DNA from: Chaetoderma sp. LZ-2023a
Taxonomy: Eukaryota > Mollusca > Caudofoveata > Chaetodermatida > Chaetodermatidae
DNA: 64,000 nucleotides
Assembly: GCA_034401795.1 (NCBI GenBank)
Contig: CM067363.1
Coordinates: 29,344,289-29,408,288 of the forward strand
Direction of reading: 5' to 3'
Shown one piece after another: positions 44,902 to 53,879 of the stretch. The position numbers were made by a program, and so were the translations under genes. How positions within the stretch are numbered: the stretch's first letter is position 1; every line of letters starts with the position of its first letter. Below the pieces are notes generated by a model. It worked only from the letters and a program-made list of their open reading frames with translations. It was not told where the DNA came from and did not search any database.

Positions 44902-47031
44902 TTGAGTTGGATTGAGTTTCTAAGCTTAACTAGTTGCTCATACTCCTTGTCCTTTGCCCTGTTTCAGGGACCGGGTTGCGCGTCCTGTGGACGTTTTATG
45001 CATGTAAAGTTCTGGCCGCATCTGTGTTATCGATGTAGCCCTTGTGGTCCATTGATTAATTGTGACATATGTAAGCACTGGGGGGGCGAGTTAATGTCCG
45101 AATTCTTGTGCTGCTTACAGGCGACGGACAAGGTGGTAGAGGAGGAGAAGAAGAAGAAGCGGAAACGAGAGGTTGTAAGTAGGAAGGGTAAGGGGAAGGT
45201 CTCGTCCGCGGTGGATATGGAGACCTTCCGGACCGAGATGTTGGGAGAGATGAAGAGGACAATAAAAGATTTGGTTCCAGGGTTGCTTCGTGGCATGCTT
45301 CCTGGACCAGATCCTTTATTGTCCTCATCATCGGCTTCGGAGCAGGTAATCCCCGCCTCTGGATCGATTTTCCTTAGTCCGCTTCCGTTGTCCGACGATT
45401 CAGAGGTGGCCCCATTAGAGGGGGCGTTCCACGGCCCTGGCAGCAGGCTTATTGCCGCGCCGATAGGGGACCGTGGACGGTTGTCGCTGGAACCCGCTGG
45501 CTGCTTATCAGTCCAGGGGTATCCGCACGCCGCGGTGGCCAGTACCTCCTATGGCACCGTTCCTGGTCAGCCCGGGTTAGCTCTCTTTGCTGACCCGGGG
45601 TCTAATCTTTCTGACCAGGGTGATGAGGATTACCTGCTAGGGTCGCCGTCTGACGACGTGGACATGGATGAAGACGTTTGTGCACCCCTCGCGGGGAATA
45701 CAGGCGCTTTTTTCCACGGTATTACTCACCCTGGAGTAAGGTCCGCGGTTCAGGTGGTGGCCCAGGGCGCTGCTGATGGCCAGCGGTACCGCATACCTCG
45801 GCTTGCCGAGAGTGTAGCTGGTGCTGGCCGGGCCCGTGGTAGGGCTATATATACCCCGCGCTCTACCGCGGTGCCTGCTCCTGGTCAAACCAGTGATATT
45901 CTCATGCCGGTGCTGTCAGGCCCGCATGTTTTCCCTGGCTTGCCAGGTGTATCAGCGTACCCGCCGTCAAGCTCTACTGCTTGCGCTCAGGAGGAAGACG
46001 AAGGACCCCGTCTTGTAGAGCGCTCGCAGTTAGCCACGGAGGAGGATTGGTATGACGCTTGCCAGTGGTTGGTGAGCGTTAGGCCTGATCTGCCCGTGGA
46101 GCAGTCGGCTAGCCACCGTGTTCACACGCCGTGGTTAGCTGGGAAACCAACTGCTAACGCTATGCCTTCTCTGCCGCTGGCGGAGCATGTCGTTGACATG
46201 TTCAAGGCGGCGGAGTCGTCCATTAACACGAGTGGACGTCTCGCGAAGGCCCCTCGCGAGGTGGCCAGGCGTTGTCGCATCGTGCCCCTGGACTACCAGC
46301 GGTACGGTGTGGTACCCAAGCCCAGCGTGGATGACCGCGCGGCTTTGGGTGAGGATACGCGGCCAGGCTCCCGTTCTGACGCGGGGGTCTTGTGCGCGAA
46401 CGCGTTGCGTTCGGCGAATACCGCGTTGCGTGATGCGGAGGAGAGTGGGAGGGCTTCGATTGCCGCTCTGTCCCACGTCTCCCAGCTGTTACAGGGGGTA
46501 GTAACGGCATCCGCATCGCGCCAGCCAGGCCCGCTCGCGGTCCAGCGAACCATCCAGGATGGTATTAACCTGGCGCTGGACTGTATGACGCGGGCGGTGA
46601 CCAGGAGTGTCCGGGCAAGACGCACATTTGCCCTGGACAATCTGTGCCCGTCTCAGGACCTGTATAATAGGCTACTCCGTACGCCTATGACGGGTCCTGG
46701 TCTTTTTGGAGGTGAGGGATGTCGCCACCTCCAGGAGACGGTCACCCTGGTGAATAACCAGAGGGCGCTGCGCGAACAGTTTGAGGTGCTGCGTCGTGCT
46801 AACGTTCGCGCCGCGGCCCCTGCGTATCGTCCCCTGCAGGCTCGAGGTGGTGCTGGCCAAGTCAGAGGCCAGCCGCCGTCGCAGCGCCGGCCTCGGCCGC
46901 GTGCGATTCGGCCAGCAGTGAGGGGGGCGCAGGCTCCTCAGCCGCCGTCAGCCAGGCAGCCGCCCGTGCACCGAGGTGCGCGCGGGGCGGGGCGGGTCGC
47001 GCGAGGATCTGGGCGTGGTTATCGTTCCTGA
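44902..47031 (+). CDS. DIRS-3 ORF1, Gag-like protein
   Basis: The frame opens at a non-ATG codon; the first in-frame ATG lies inside the zinc cluster, and a pyrimidine tract with CAG (ending 44967) directly precedes GPGCASCGRF. Coding therefore probably begins at a 3' splice site. Residues about 25-70: CASCGRF...HLCYRCSPC...CDICKHW, a Cys/His cluster shared by all four DIRS copies. An acidic/Pro-rich middle follows, then a conserved RLLRTPMTGPGLFGG block near residue 590 and an Arg/Gly/Pro-rich basic tail suited to RNA binding. It ends in TCC TGA CAG. Role inferred: structural Gag. Confidence 0.85.
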   Translation: MSWIEFLSLTSCSYSLSFALFQGPGCASCGRFMHVKFWPHLCYRCSPCGPLINCDICKHWGGELMSEFLCCLQATDKVVEEEKKKKRKREVVSRKGKGKVSSAVDMETFRTEMLGEMKRTIKDLVPGLLRGMLPGPDPLLSSSSASEQVIPASGSIFLSPLPLSDDSEVAPLEGAFHGPGSRLIAAPIGDRGRLSLEPAGCLSVQGYPHAAVASTSYGTVPGQPGLALFADPGSNLSDQGDEDYLLGSPSDDVDMDEDVCAPLAGNTGAFFHGITHPGVRSAVQVVAQGAADGQRYRIPRLAESVAGAGRARGRAIYTPRSTAVPAPGQTSDILMPVLSGPHVFPGLPGVSAYPPSSSTACAQEEDEGPRLVERSQLATEEDWYDACQWLVSVRPDLPVEQSASHRVHTPWLAGKPTANAMPSLPLAEHVVDMFKAAESSINTSGRLAKAPREVARRCRIVPLDYQRYGVVPKPSVDDRAALGEDTRPGSRSDAGVLCANALRSANTALRDAEESGRASIAALSHVSQLLQGVVTASASRQPGPLAVQRTIQDGINLALDCMTRAVTRSVRARRTFALDNLCPSQDLYNRLLRTPMTGPGLFGGEGCRHLQETVTLVNNQRALREQFEVLRRANVRAAAPAYRPLQARGGAGQVRGQPPSQRRPRPRAIRPAVRGAQAPQPPSARQPPVHRGARGAGRVARGSGRGYRS

Positions 47032-49162
47032 CAGGGCGCTTACCGCGGTAAGGACCACGCCGGTGTGTATGGCGACGGAGACAGTGCCGCTCTTGCATGC
47101 CTTGTGTCCACCGCGGTCCCTAGGTGGACCGGTGGGAGGCCGGCTAGCCGACCACATGCAAGAGTGGGAACGGTTAACTCAGGACCGTTTAGTCTTGCGA
47201 TGGCTTTCCGTGGGGTATCATCCAGAGTGGATGACAGGCCCGCCGTCGCGACTGTCTCTGGTGCCAATCTGGACTCCCATTCCGAGAGATCCAGATCAAA
47301 GGTTGTGTATCGAGGAGGAGATAAATTCCCTCGTACAAAAAGGAGCTATTCAGCCGGCACAAAGGTGTCCGGGCTTCTATTCAACCCTGTTCTTGGTAAC
47401 AAAACGCACCGGTGGGTCGAGACCGATTCTCAACCTCAAGCCATTGAACAAGTTCATCGAGACGCCCAGTTTCAAGATGGAAACGGTGCGCTCGGTGTTG
47501 GCGGGGTTGGAGAGGGGGATGTGGACGGCGTCGATAGATTTGAAGGACGCTTATTTCCACATCCCCATCCACAGGAGTTTCTGTCGCTTCCTGAGATTTG
47601 CATTCCAGGGCAGACAGTGGGAATTCAGGGTGTTGCCCTTCGGAATTTCCACGGCTCCTCGGGTTTTCACCCGTGTGGTTCTTGCGATCACAGCATACCT
47701 CCGCAGGAGAAGCATAGCAGTCCACACGTACATAGACGACTGGCTGTTGAAAGCGCACACCCGGGAAAGTTTGTCCGCCAATCTGGAGATTGTTTTGAAA
47801 ATTCTCACAGACTTGGGCTGGATGATCAATTTCCCAAAATCAGAGCTGACTCCATCCCAGAAGTTTGTTTACCTGGGGATGTTCTTCGATCTGGAGACAG
47901 GATATGTTTATCCTACTCAGGAGAGGGTTCAAATACTCGTCTCGTTGATTCAGTCAGTGTGCGACAGTCGTCATGTCCTGGCACGGGTTTACTTGAGAAT
48001 GCTGGGGTTGATGGTTTCGTTGGAACCAGTCATTCCTCAGGCCGCCTTACGCAGGCGCCCGATCCAGTTGTTTCTCATGACACAATGGACCCAGAGTACA
48101 GGTTCGCTGGACTCGAATGTGTCAGTGTTGGCGCCTCTGATTCACCACCTGCAATGGTGGTTGAATACAGAGAATCTCTTACCGGGGGTTTTGCTAACCC
48201 CTCCCCACCCTCAGGTGACTGTGTATACAGATGCATCGATGGAGGGCTGGGGAGCTTGCCTGGAAGAATCCACGATATCAGGGCTTTGGAATCTGGAACA
48301 GTCACAGGAACATATAAATCTACTGGAGCTAAGAGCAGTAGTCCTGGGCCTGGAACATTTCTTACAGAAAGTTCAGGGCAAGATTGTTCTTATTCGTTCA
48401 GACAACTCAACAGTTGTGACTTACATAAACCGCCAGGGCGGAACGAAGTCGCCCAGTCTCTGTATGATGACATGGAAACTGCTATGTTGGTGTCTGGATC
48501 ACCAGATTACCTTGAAAGCAGTTCATATTCCGGGAAGGTTAAACCTGCTTGCAGACTCATTGAGCCGAAGGATGAGTGTTTTACCCACGGAATGGCAACT
48601 AAATCAATGTGTGGCGGATCGTCTGTTCGACCATTGGGGGAAACCCAACATCGATTTGTTCGCAACGAAGAAGAATGCGAAGATGACGACGTACGTCTCT
48701 CCGATTCCGGATCCAAGCGCTTTCGCAACAGATGCGTTAGCTATCAGCTGGGGGAGAATGTATGCATACGCATTCCCTCCAGCAATCCTGATTCCAAAAA
48801 TTCTTCAGAAAATCAGACAAGAGGAATGCCAAGTGCTTCTGATCGCCCCGGATTGGCCAAGCCGATCATGGTATACGGATCTGCTGGACCTTCTGGTCTG
48901 CAATCCGGTTCCTCTGCCTCTGATGGACGATATTATCTTCCAGGGCAAGGCCCTTCACAACAATCCGTCAATGTTCAGATTGACTGCGTGGATGTTGTCA
49001 AGGAATCTAGAATTAAGGAGGGCTTTTCTGAGCAAGCAGCCATGTTTATGGCCAAAGCCAGGAGGGGGTCAACCTCCAGAGCATATAATTATAAAATCAA
49101 CAGATTTGCAGAATGGTGCTCAAATAGATGTATTGATCCAATGGATTCATCTATTCAAGTAG
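46976..49162 (+). CDS. DIRS-3 ORF2, reverse transcriptase-RNase H with C-terminal domain
   Basis: Open frame in +1 relative to Gag, overlapping it by 56 bases. RT motifs: ASIDLKDAYFHIP (A), LPFGISTAPRVF (B), YIDDW (C). RNase H: YTDASMEGWGA, the HINLLELRAV Glu and RSDNSTVV, so the D-E-D set is complete. Then LNLLADSLSRR and a C-terminal region (NIDLFATKKNAK, DALAISW, AYAFPPAILIPKIL, LIAPDWPSRSWY) in the place where DIRS elements carry a putative adenine-methyltransferase-like domain. It synthesises element DNA from its RNA. No inactivating change seen. Confidence 0.93.
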   Translation: MRAGRGGSREDLGVVIVPDRALTAVRTTPVCMATETVPLLHALCPPRSLGGPVGGRLADHMQEWERLTQDRLVLRWLSVGYHPEWMTGPPSRLSLVPIWTPIPRDPDQRLCIEEEINSLVQKGAIQPAQRCPGFYSTLFLVTKRTGGSRPILNLKPLNKFIETPSFKMETVRSVLAGLERGMWTASIDLKDAYFHIPIHRSFCRFLRFAFQGRQWEFRVLPFGISTAPRVFTRVVLAITAYLRRRSIAVHTYIDDWLLKAHTRESLSANLEIVLKILTDLGWMINFPKSELTPSQKFVYLGMFFDLETGYVYPTQERVQILVSLIQSVCDSRHVLARVYLRMLGLMVSLEPVIPQAALRRRPIQLFLMTQWTQSTGSLDSNVSVLAPLIHHLQWWLNTENLLPGVLLTPPHPQVTVYTDASMEGWGACLEESTISGLWNLEQSQEHINLLELRAVVLGLEHFLQKVQGKIVLIRSDNSTVVTYINRQGGTKSPSLCMMTWKLLCWCLDHQITLKAVHIPGRLNLLADSLSRRMSVLPTEWQLNQCVADRLFDHWGKPNIDLFATKKNAKMTTYVSPIPDPSAFATDALAISWGRMYAYAFPPAILIPKILQKIRQEECQVLLIAPDWPSRSWYTDLLDLLVCNPVPLPLMDDIIFQGKALHNNPSMFRLTAWMLSRNLELRRAFLSKQPCLWPKPGGGQPPEHIIIKSTDLQNGAQIDVLIQWIHLFK

Positions 49163-50001
49163 TAGCTGATTTCCTCTGTCACCTCTATGATGCCTATAGC
49201 CTCAAGCCTAACTCTATTGCTGGTTATAAGTCAGCATTAATGTCTGTTATTCCTTGCTTGGCTAAGAGGGGAAGTGATGAAGTAAATACATTGAATGTAT
49301 TAATTAAAGGCATGGGCAATCTAAGACCAAGGAATCCTCCTGTGATTCCGTCTTGGAGTTTATCGCTAGTGCTTCAAGTACTAGGTGATAAGCCTTTTGA
49401 ACCACTTAGTTCCATTTCTATGAAACTATTAACACTGAAGACTGTGTTTTTAATTGCTGCGGCCTCGGCTAGGCGTAGGAGTGAGATTCATGCCTTATCA
49501 GCCGAGGATGACCGTTTTGTGGTTTCAGGGGAAGGCCTTAAGCTGCTACCTAGGATTAATTTCTTGGCTAAAAATCAGTCGTTGAAATATCCAGGTCAAC
49601 CTATTATTTTGCCTGCTTTAACTAGATATGATCCTAATTCTAAAGCATGGTGTCCCGTCCGGGCGCTGCGCCGGTACAAACAACGTACGGCGGCATGGCG
49701 CACCGACCAGTCAGCGTTATGGTTGTCATATATTGAACCCCATGGGAGGGCTTCTAAGGACACCATTTCCAGGTGGATTGTGGAATGCATTCAGTTTTGC
49801 CATAAATCCGCCACCGGGAAGCAGGTTGACGTGGCCAAGGCTCACAGTGTCCGCGGCGTAGTGACATCCACGACCCTATTTAATGGGGTCCCTGTGGATG
49901 ATATTATGTCGGTGGCTCAGTGGCACTGTGAGTCAAGTTTTACAGACCATTATCTCCGTGACACCTCTAATCCTCTCGCCTTGTCGGTTTTGAAAAAATA
50001 A
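47065..50001 (+). CDS. DIRS-3 ORF3, tyrosine recombinase (YR)
   Basis: Open frame of 978 codons in the same frame as Gag, separated from it by one TGA. The first about 640 codons overlap ORF2 in another frame, and their protein meaning is uncertain. The YR proper begins near NVQIDCVDVVK (about 48970). Box-I Arg in ASARRRSEIHAL, HxxR in AHSVRGV, and WHCESSFTDHY with the catalytic Tyr are all present. DIRS elements use YR instead of an integrase to insert the circular DNA form, generally without target duplication. Probably functional. Confidence 0.9.
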   Translation: MYGDGDSAALACLVSTAVPRWTGGRPASRPHARVGTVNSGPFSLAMAFRGVSSRVDDRPAVATVSGANLDSHSERSRSKVVYRGGDKFPRTKRSYSAGTKVSGLLFNPVLGNKTHRWVETDSQPQAIEQVHRDAQFQDGNGALGVGGVGEGDVDGVDRFEGRLFPHPHPQEFLSLPEICIPGQTVGIQGVALRNFHGSSGFHPCGSCDHSIPPQEKHSSPHVHRRLAVESAHPGKFVRQSGDCFENSHRLGLDDQFPKIRADSIPEVCLPGDVLRSGDRICLSYSGEGSNTRLVDSVSVRQSSCPGTGLLENAGVDGFVGTSHSSGRLTQAPDPVVSHDTMDPEYRFAGLECVSVGASDSPPAMVVEYRESLTGGFANPSPPSGDCVYRCIDGGLGSLPGRIHDIRALESGTVTGTYKSTGAKSSSPGPGTFLTESSGQDCSYSFRQLNSCDLHKPPGRNEVAQSLYDDMETAMLVSGSPDYLESSSYSGKVKPACRLIEPKDECFTHGMATKSMCGGSSVRPLGETQHRFVRNEEECEDDDVRLSDSGSKRFRNRCVSYQLGENVCIRIPSSNPDSKNSSENQTRGMPSASDRPGLAKPIMVYGSAGPSGLQSGSSASDGRYYLPGQGPSQQSVNVQIDCVDVVKESRIKEGFSEQAAMFMAKARRGSTSRAYNYKINRFAEWCSNRCIDPMDSSIQVVADFLCHLYDAYSLKPNSIAGYKSALMSVIPCLAKRGSDEVNTLNVLIKGMGNLRPRNPPVIPSWSLSLVLQVLGDKPFEPLSSISMKLLTLKTVFLIAAASARRRSEIHALSAEDDRFVVSGEGLKLLPRINFLAKNQSLKYPGQPIILPALTRYDPNSKAWCPVRALRRYKQRTAAWRTDQSALWLSYIEPHGRASKDTISRWIVECIQFCHKSATGKQVDVAKAHSVRGVVTSTTLFNGVPVDDIMSVAQWHCESSFTDHYLRDTSNPLALSVLKK

Positions 50002-50530
50002 ATCGGTTTATATTTTTTGAGGTGATTTCCTCATTACTTATATATATCACAATTAATTTATGGAAACACCCACTTTTTTGGGCCTGCATCAGTCTTTACC
50101 GATGGGAAGATGATGTCAGCAGCCATTTTCAACAAGGTCAGTCTTGTTCATGTGTTGTCCGTTGTTGATTGTATTGTCACGATTACCCGTTATTAATATG
50201 GTGATGGTTTGTGTATTTGTGTGGTTCATTGTTGAGAGTTACGAAAATGGAGCTTTTTCGTCTCTGTCCTGTAGTACATGGCACTTGTACGTAGAGAGCG
50301 TATAGGACATGGAGGTCAGTCGACTCTTCCTCCCAGGAAGGAGGGGGGGGAGCGCATATGACATTCGGTCATCTCTCATACATCGGTCGTGTTATCCGAT
50401 GGTTAGTCAAATCCTGACTGTTTTTCTTACAGTTTCAGAAGTTTAAGTGCCTTAAACGCAGAAAAGCGTATAGGGATGAGCTGGTCTTTTGACCTCGCCT
50501 CCCTCCCGCCAGATTCACTTTCGAATTCTG

Positions 50531-50631
50531 GCAATATCAAAAGTATTAGGGAGGTAAGTATACTCTTGAAGTGAAATAAACGAAATCTAGGATTTCTTTT
50601 TTCACGAGAGAGTTGATACTTACCTCCCTAG
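50531..50631. repeat. ICR of DIRS-3
   Basis: ATCAAAAGTATTAGGGAGG through TATACTCTTGAAGTGAAAT copies the left terminus inverted. It continues directly into TAAACGAAATCTAGGATTTC through ACTTACCTCCCTA, the right terminus inverted. It reproduces the joined ends of a circular intermediate. Confidence 0.9.
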
Positions 50632-50699
50632 ATACGGACCCGGCCTCTCCACCCCACAGAGGCTCGGTCTTCAGGCTCTTAATAGTTGCATGTGTGTCA

Positions 50700-50915
50700 G
50701 CCAATAATCTAGTCAGAGGAAGTGCTAGTCTGCGCATGCGCGGTGGTGGGGCTGGCATCCGCCAGACTACGCTCTGACTCCCTGCCCAGTAGGGGCACCT
50801 AACTGTTTTAAATCTGAGTGTTTATTGAGTGAAAGCCAATATTTAGCAATATCAAAAGTATTAGGGAGGTAAGTATCAACTCTCTCGTGAAAAAAGAAAT
50901 CCTAGATTTCGTTTA
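50700..50915. repeat. Right ITR and terminal extension of DIRS-3
   Basis: ITR core 50700-50876, then a side-specific extension ending AGATTTCGTTTA at 50915, as predicted by the ICR. Confidence 0.88.
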
Positions 50916-50948
50916 ATCTCTATTTCAAGAAGACTATACAGGTAAGCT

Positions 50949-51190
50949 GTTGAATATTTTGAAACTAATTTGATTGGGTGTAGGCAGCAACAGCACCCAG
51001 TAAAATTAGTTTCACAATATTCAACAGCATGTTTATTCAATAGTAAAGACACAGTTCGTACAACGACACTTAGTCCGTCATCAATTAAGCAATCGTGACG
51101 AACTTATTTACGTCATTGATGACATAATTGATTATGACATCATCCTATATGTCACATATTTGATTATGACATCATATGATTGATGGATAA
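50949..51190. repeat. Foldback family 1 copy and tail
   Basis: Hairpin at 50949-51027 (GTTGAATATTTTGAAACTAA and TTTCACAATATTCAAC), then a tail with TTGATTATGACATCAT repeated. Its upstream part lies on the other side of DIRS-3, at 39660-39757. Confidence 0.78.
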
Positions 51191-51339
51191 ACTGGAATCC
51201 TTTTGGATTGGAAAACATTGCTACCTTAGGTCTGATCCCATAGGATAAATGGGGATCATGCATCGTTGGTGTGTCTATCCGGGTCCTGTTTTCAGAAATT
51301 ATATTTTATCCATCATTAGACAAATTCCTATATGAGATG

Positions 51340-51475
51340 TGGAATTTGTTTTGGCCAAGAGAAGACTCTTTTTTGAAAATGTATCACTGTAATGATGACT
51401 AATGTATCACTGTAATGACTGGCTCGGCTATCGAGCAACACATTCTAGCGGTAAATTTTTATTCCTCTCAGGGTC
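51340..51475. repeat. Foldback family 2, degraded copy
   Basis: CCAAGAGAAGACT, a duplicated AATGTATCACTGTAATGA and GACTGGCTCGGCTATCGAGC. The right arm is poorly preserved. Confidence 0.6.
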
Positions 51476-51601
51476 TCTGATATGGTAAATTGTCAAAAAT
51501 ATTCTCTTTACCTGCAGATGGAGTTTGAATACGGAAACTTTTTGATTTTATTGACAAAATTTGACCCGAAGAAAGTAATGCTATATATATGTGTATTTCA
51601 G

Positions 51602-51683
51602 GTTGAGGCATATTGGTGTTTTAAGCACTACATGGACAGTGTCCAGTTAGAATTCTTAGAAGATGGTATGCTGCATAAAATCA
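51602..51683 (+). CDS. TBC Rab-GAP, exon G
   Basis: Acceptor GTGTATTTCAG, donor AGTAAGTT. It encodes VEAYWCFKHYMDSVQLEFLE, the conserved helix after the Gln finger (E-x-x-x-[FY]-W-C-F). Confidence 0.92.
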
Positions 51684-51804
51684 GTAAGTTCTAATTAACT
51701 TTTTAAGCTTCAAATTTGTTCAGGAAAGTTACAATTTTCATATATGTCCATTTGCAGGCCAAGAGATTTTTTTTTTTAATTTGTCACTGGAATGCCTGGT
51801 TCTA

Positions 51805-52100
51805 TTCAATGGCATATCCGCCCATGCCATATCCACCCATGCCATATCTTTTCATGCCATAGCCTTCAATGCCATATCCCTCAATTCTGTATCCTTCCAT
51901 TCCTATATATCCTTCAATGCAGTATCCGTCCATGCCACATCCTTCAATGCCATATCCTTCAATGCCATATCCTTCCTCCATGCCATATCCTTCAATGCAG
52001 TATCCGTCCATGCCATATCCTTCAATGCCATATCCTTCCTCCATGCCATATCATTCAATGCGATGTCCTTCCATTCGATCATTGCCATGTCCTTCAATGC
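51805..52100. repeat. 15-bp minisatellite (CCATATCCTTCAATG)n
   Basis: About 20 imperfect units in intron G-H. As 15 is a multiple of three, several frames on both strands are open across it; these are not taken as genes. Confidence 0.92.
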
Positions 52101-52105
52101 TTCAT

Positions 52106-52800
52106 GTAGGCTTGTGCGATTATTGCATTGAGTGATCGCGATCGATTATTAAAAAATAATCGTGATTACTCGATTAATTATCTTGGATACAATTTATCAA
52201 GACATAACAACAAAAGAATATCAATGACGAAAATTGCAATCATGGTGTTTAGAAAAGTCCATTTGTAGGGCAAGAGAAGACTACTTTTGAAAATGTATCA
52301 CTGGAATGTAATACATTTTCAAAAATAGTCTTGTCTTGCCCAGGGATTCCGCTAGCGGAAGTCCGGGAGTCCTATACTCCCAAAGTTTATGTTTGGACTC
52401 CCCAAAAACATACCAAGGAAGTCCTGGACTGCTTATTTTTTGGCCCTGACATCTCTAAAAACAATGATTTTAACCAAATTGCATTTATTGGAACCATTTT
52501 AGACTTCCATGTTTCTTGGTTGGACTCCCAATAGCATTACCTATGAAGTCCCAGACTTCCTGTGTTTAGAAATTAGTGGAAGCACTAGTCTTGTCCTGCA
52601 AATGGACATACAGTCACTAAGCAAAATGTCATTTTTCCTGACCGGTCGCATTAAGAAGTAATTGAAAGTTAGGGTTTGAAATATTTTATGTAATAGAAAA
52701 TATTCACGATTATTCGATTATTTAATTTTAAATCATATAAATACACGATTTAAAACATAATCACGATTTTCAATTTAATCACGTAATCGCCCATCCCTAG
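52106..52800. mobile_element. Possible hAT-type non-autonomous element, degraded
   Basis: The left end TAGGCTTGTGCGATTA and the inverted right end TAGGGATGGGCGATTA resemble common hAT MITE termini, with subterminal AATCGTGATT-type words at both sides. No clean 8-bp duplication. It includes a foldback family 2 hairpin at 52268-52341. Confidence 0.5.
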
Positions 52801-52885
52801 TTTCGTGTGACATAGTTCAATGACATATTCTTCCATTCCTTGTCTTTTGAATGCTTATAATCAACTCTATTTTTTCATTGCATAG

Positions 52886-52976
52886 ATCTTGTACAGAAAC
52901 TGCTGGAAGAGTTAGACCCGGCGCTTCAGGAACATTTTAATAGATATGAACTCGGCGATCTAATTTTTTGCCACAG
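52886..52976 (+). CDS. TBC Rab-GAP, exon H
   Basis: Acceptor CATTGCATAG, donor GGTTTGTA. It encodes LVQKLLEELDPALQEHF and LGDLIFCHR, the start of the conserved F-x-x-R-W-L-L-L segment, with the Arg codon split by the intron. Confidence 0.92.
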
Positions 52977-53049
52977 GTTTGTAATTGTATATCGACTGAC
53001 AAGTACTCGTGAGTGTAGAGTACAGCTCAGAATTAACTACTATTGCTGC

Positions 53050-53051
53050 AG

Positions 53052-53090
<39 letters not shown>

Positions 53091-53135
53091 TTACCTACTA
53101 CTGTTGCTGCTCCTACTACTACTAATACTAATACA
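53050..53135. repeat. (CTA)n microsatellite
   Basis: Imperfect CTA/CTG triplet run in intron H-I. Confidence 0.93.
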
Positions 53136-53473
53136 TACTTGCGAGTGCCTAGTAATCTAGCGGGAGGGTTCTCAGAAAATTTAAAAAGTAAGAATATCTG
53201 CAATGTACACCATCAAAAATTCTAGTCAATTTGTGTGGTTGTGAGACGGGTGGGTGGAAGCCAGTCCGCTGAAAGAGGATTTTTGTCCTCTGTATGCTGG
53301 TGGTAGAGCACTCGCCTCCCAAACACTAGGCGAAAGGTGCCATAGAATTGCCAGATTCGAAAAAATTGAAAAAGGTAAAATTACATGCCAGATGATGAAT
53401 AAGCTATATCCTAGTGCCAGTGTGTCATCAAAGACAGGGTTCATAGAACTAATGCTTGACAATAATAAAAACC

Positions 53474-53474
<1 letters not shown>

Positions 53475-53538
<64 letters not shown>

Positions 53539-53577
53539 GCTGCTCCTACCATTGCTATTGATGCTACTGTAGCTAGT

Positions 53578-53611
<34 letters not shown>

Positions 53612-53705
53612 GCTGCTGCTGCTGTTGCTCCTACGATTGCTGCTGCAACAACTACTGATGCTACTGCTGCTACTACCATCACCACTGCTTCTACTTCTAC
53701 TACTA
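53475..53705. repeat. (CTA)n/(CTG)n compound microsatellite
   Basis: A long triplet run, mostly CTA with CTG and GCT segments, ends just before the exon I acceptor. Poly-Thr, Tyr, Val or Ser frames across it are repeat artefacts. Confidence 0.93.
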
Positions 53706-53730
53706 ATCTTTAATAATGACTGTTTTTCAG

Positions 53731-53879
53731 GTGGTTGCTACTTGGTTTCAAGCGTGAGTTTAACTTTGAAGATTCGCTGAAATGTTTTGAGATTTTATCT
53801 AGTCATCACTTAGAGCTTTCTTCCCTCGCAGCAGAGAATACACGACGGCGAGAAATGCTAAAAGATTTCGAAAATCAAG
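53731..53879 (+). CDS. TBC Rab-GAP, exon I (last recognised)
   Basis: Acceptor TGTTTTTCAG, donor GGTACTGT. It encodes WLLLGFKREFNFEDSLKCFE and a charged helix (ENTRRREMLKDFE). The C-terminal end of the TBC domain and the stop codon are not found downstream, so further exons must lie farther on, past the DIRS-4 insertion or outside the window. Confidence 0.9.

Larger units (their letters stand above)
39759..50915 (+). mobile_element. DIRS-like retrotransposon, copy DIRS-3 (intact ORFs, carries a nested hAT)
   Basis: Plus-strand DIRS element of a third family in the intron between TBC exons F and G. ITRs are 39774-39951 and 50700-50876, and the ICR is about 50531-50631. Without the nested hAT (40293-44395 plus one 8-bp duplication) it is about 7.05 kb. 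All three ORFs are open. The interior is markedly GC-rich compared with the surrounding intron. Confidence 0.93.

Noticed and set aside
47381-48728. Minus-strand ORFs across DIRS-3
   Set aside because: Shadows of the GC-rich RT and YR frames with no independent features.
51802-52135. Several overlapping ORFs on both strands with PYPSM- or GYGIE-type repeats
   Set aside because: A 15-bp minisatellite keeps many frames open; there is no splice context or start logic, and it lies in a TBC intron.
53226-53685. ORFs of poly-Thr, poly-Val, poly-Tyr and poly-Ser
   Set aside because: Translation of a (CTA)n/(CTG)n microsatellite.
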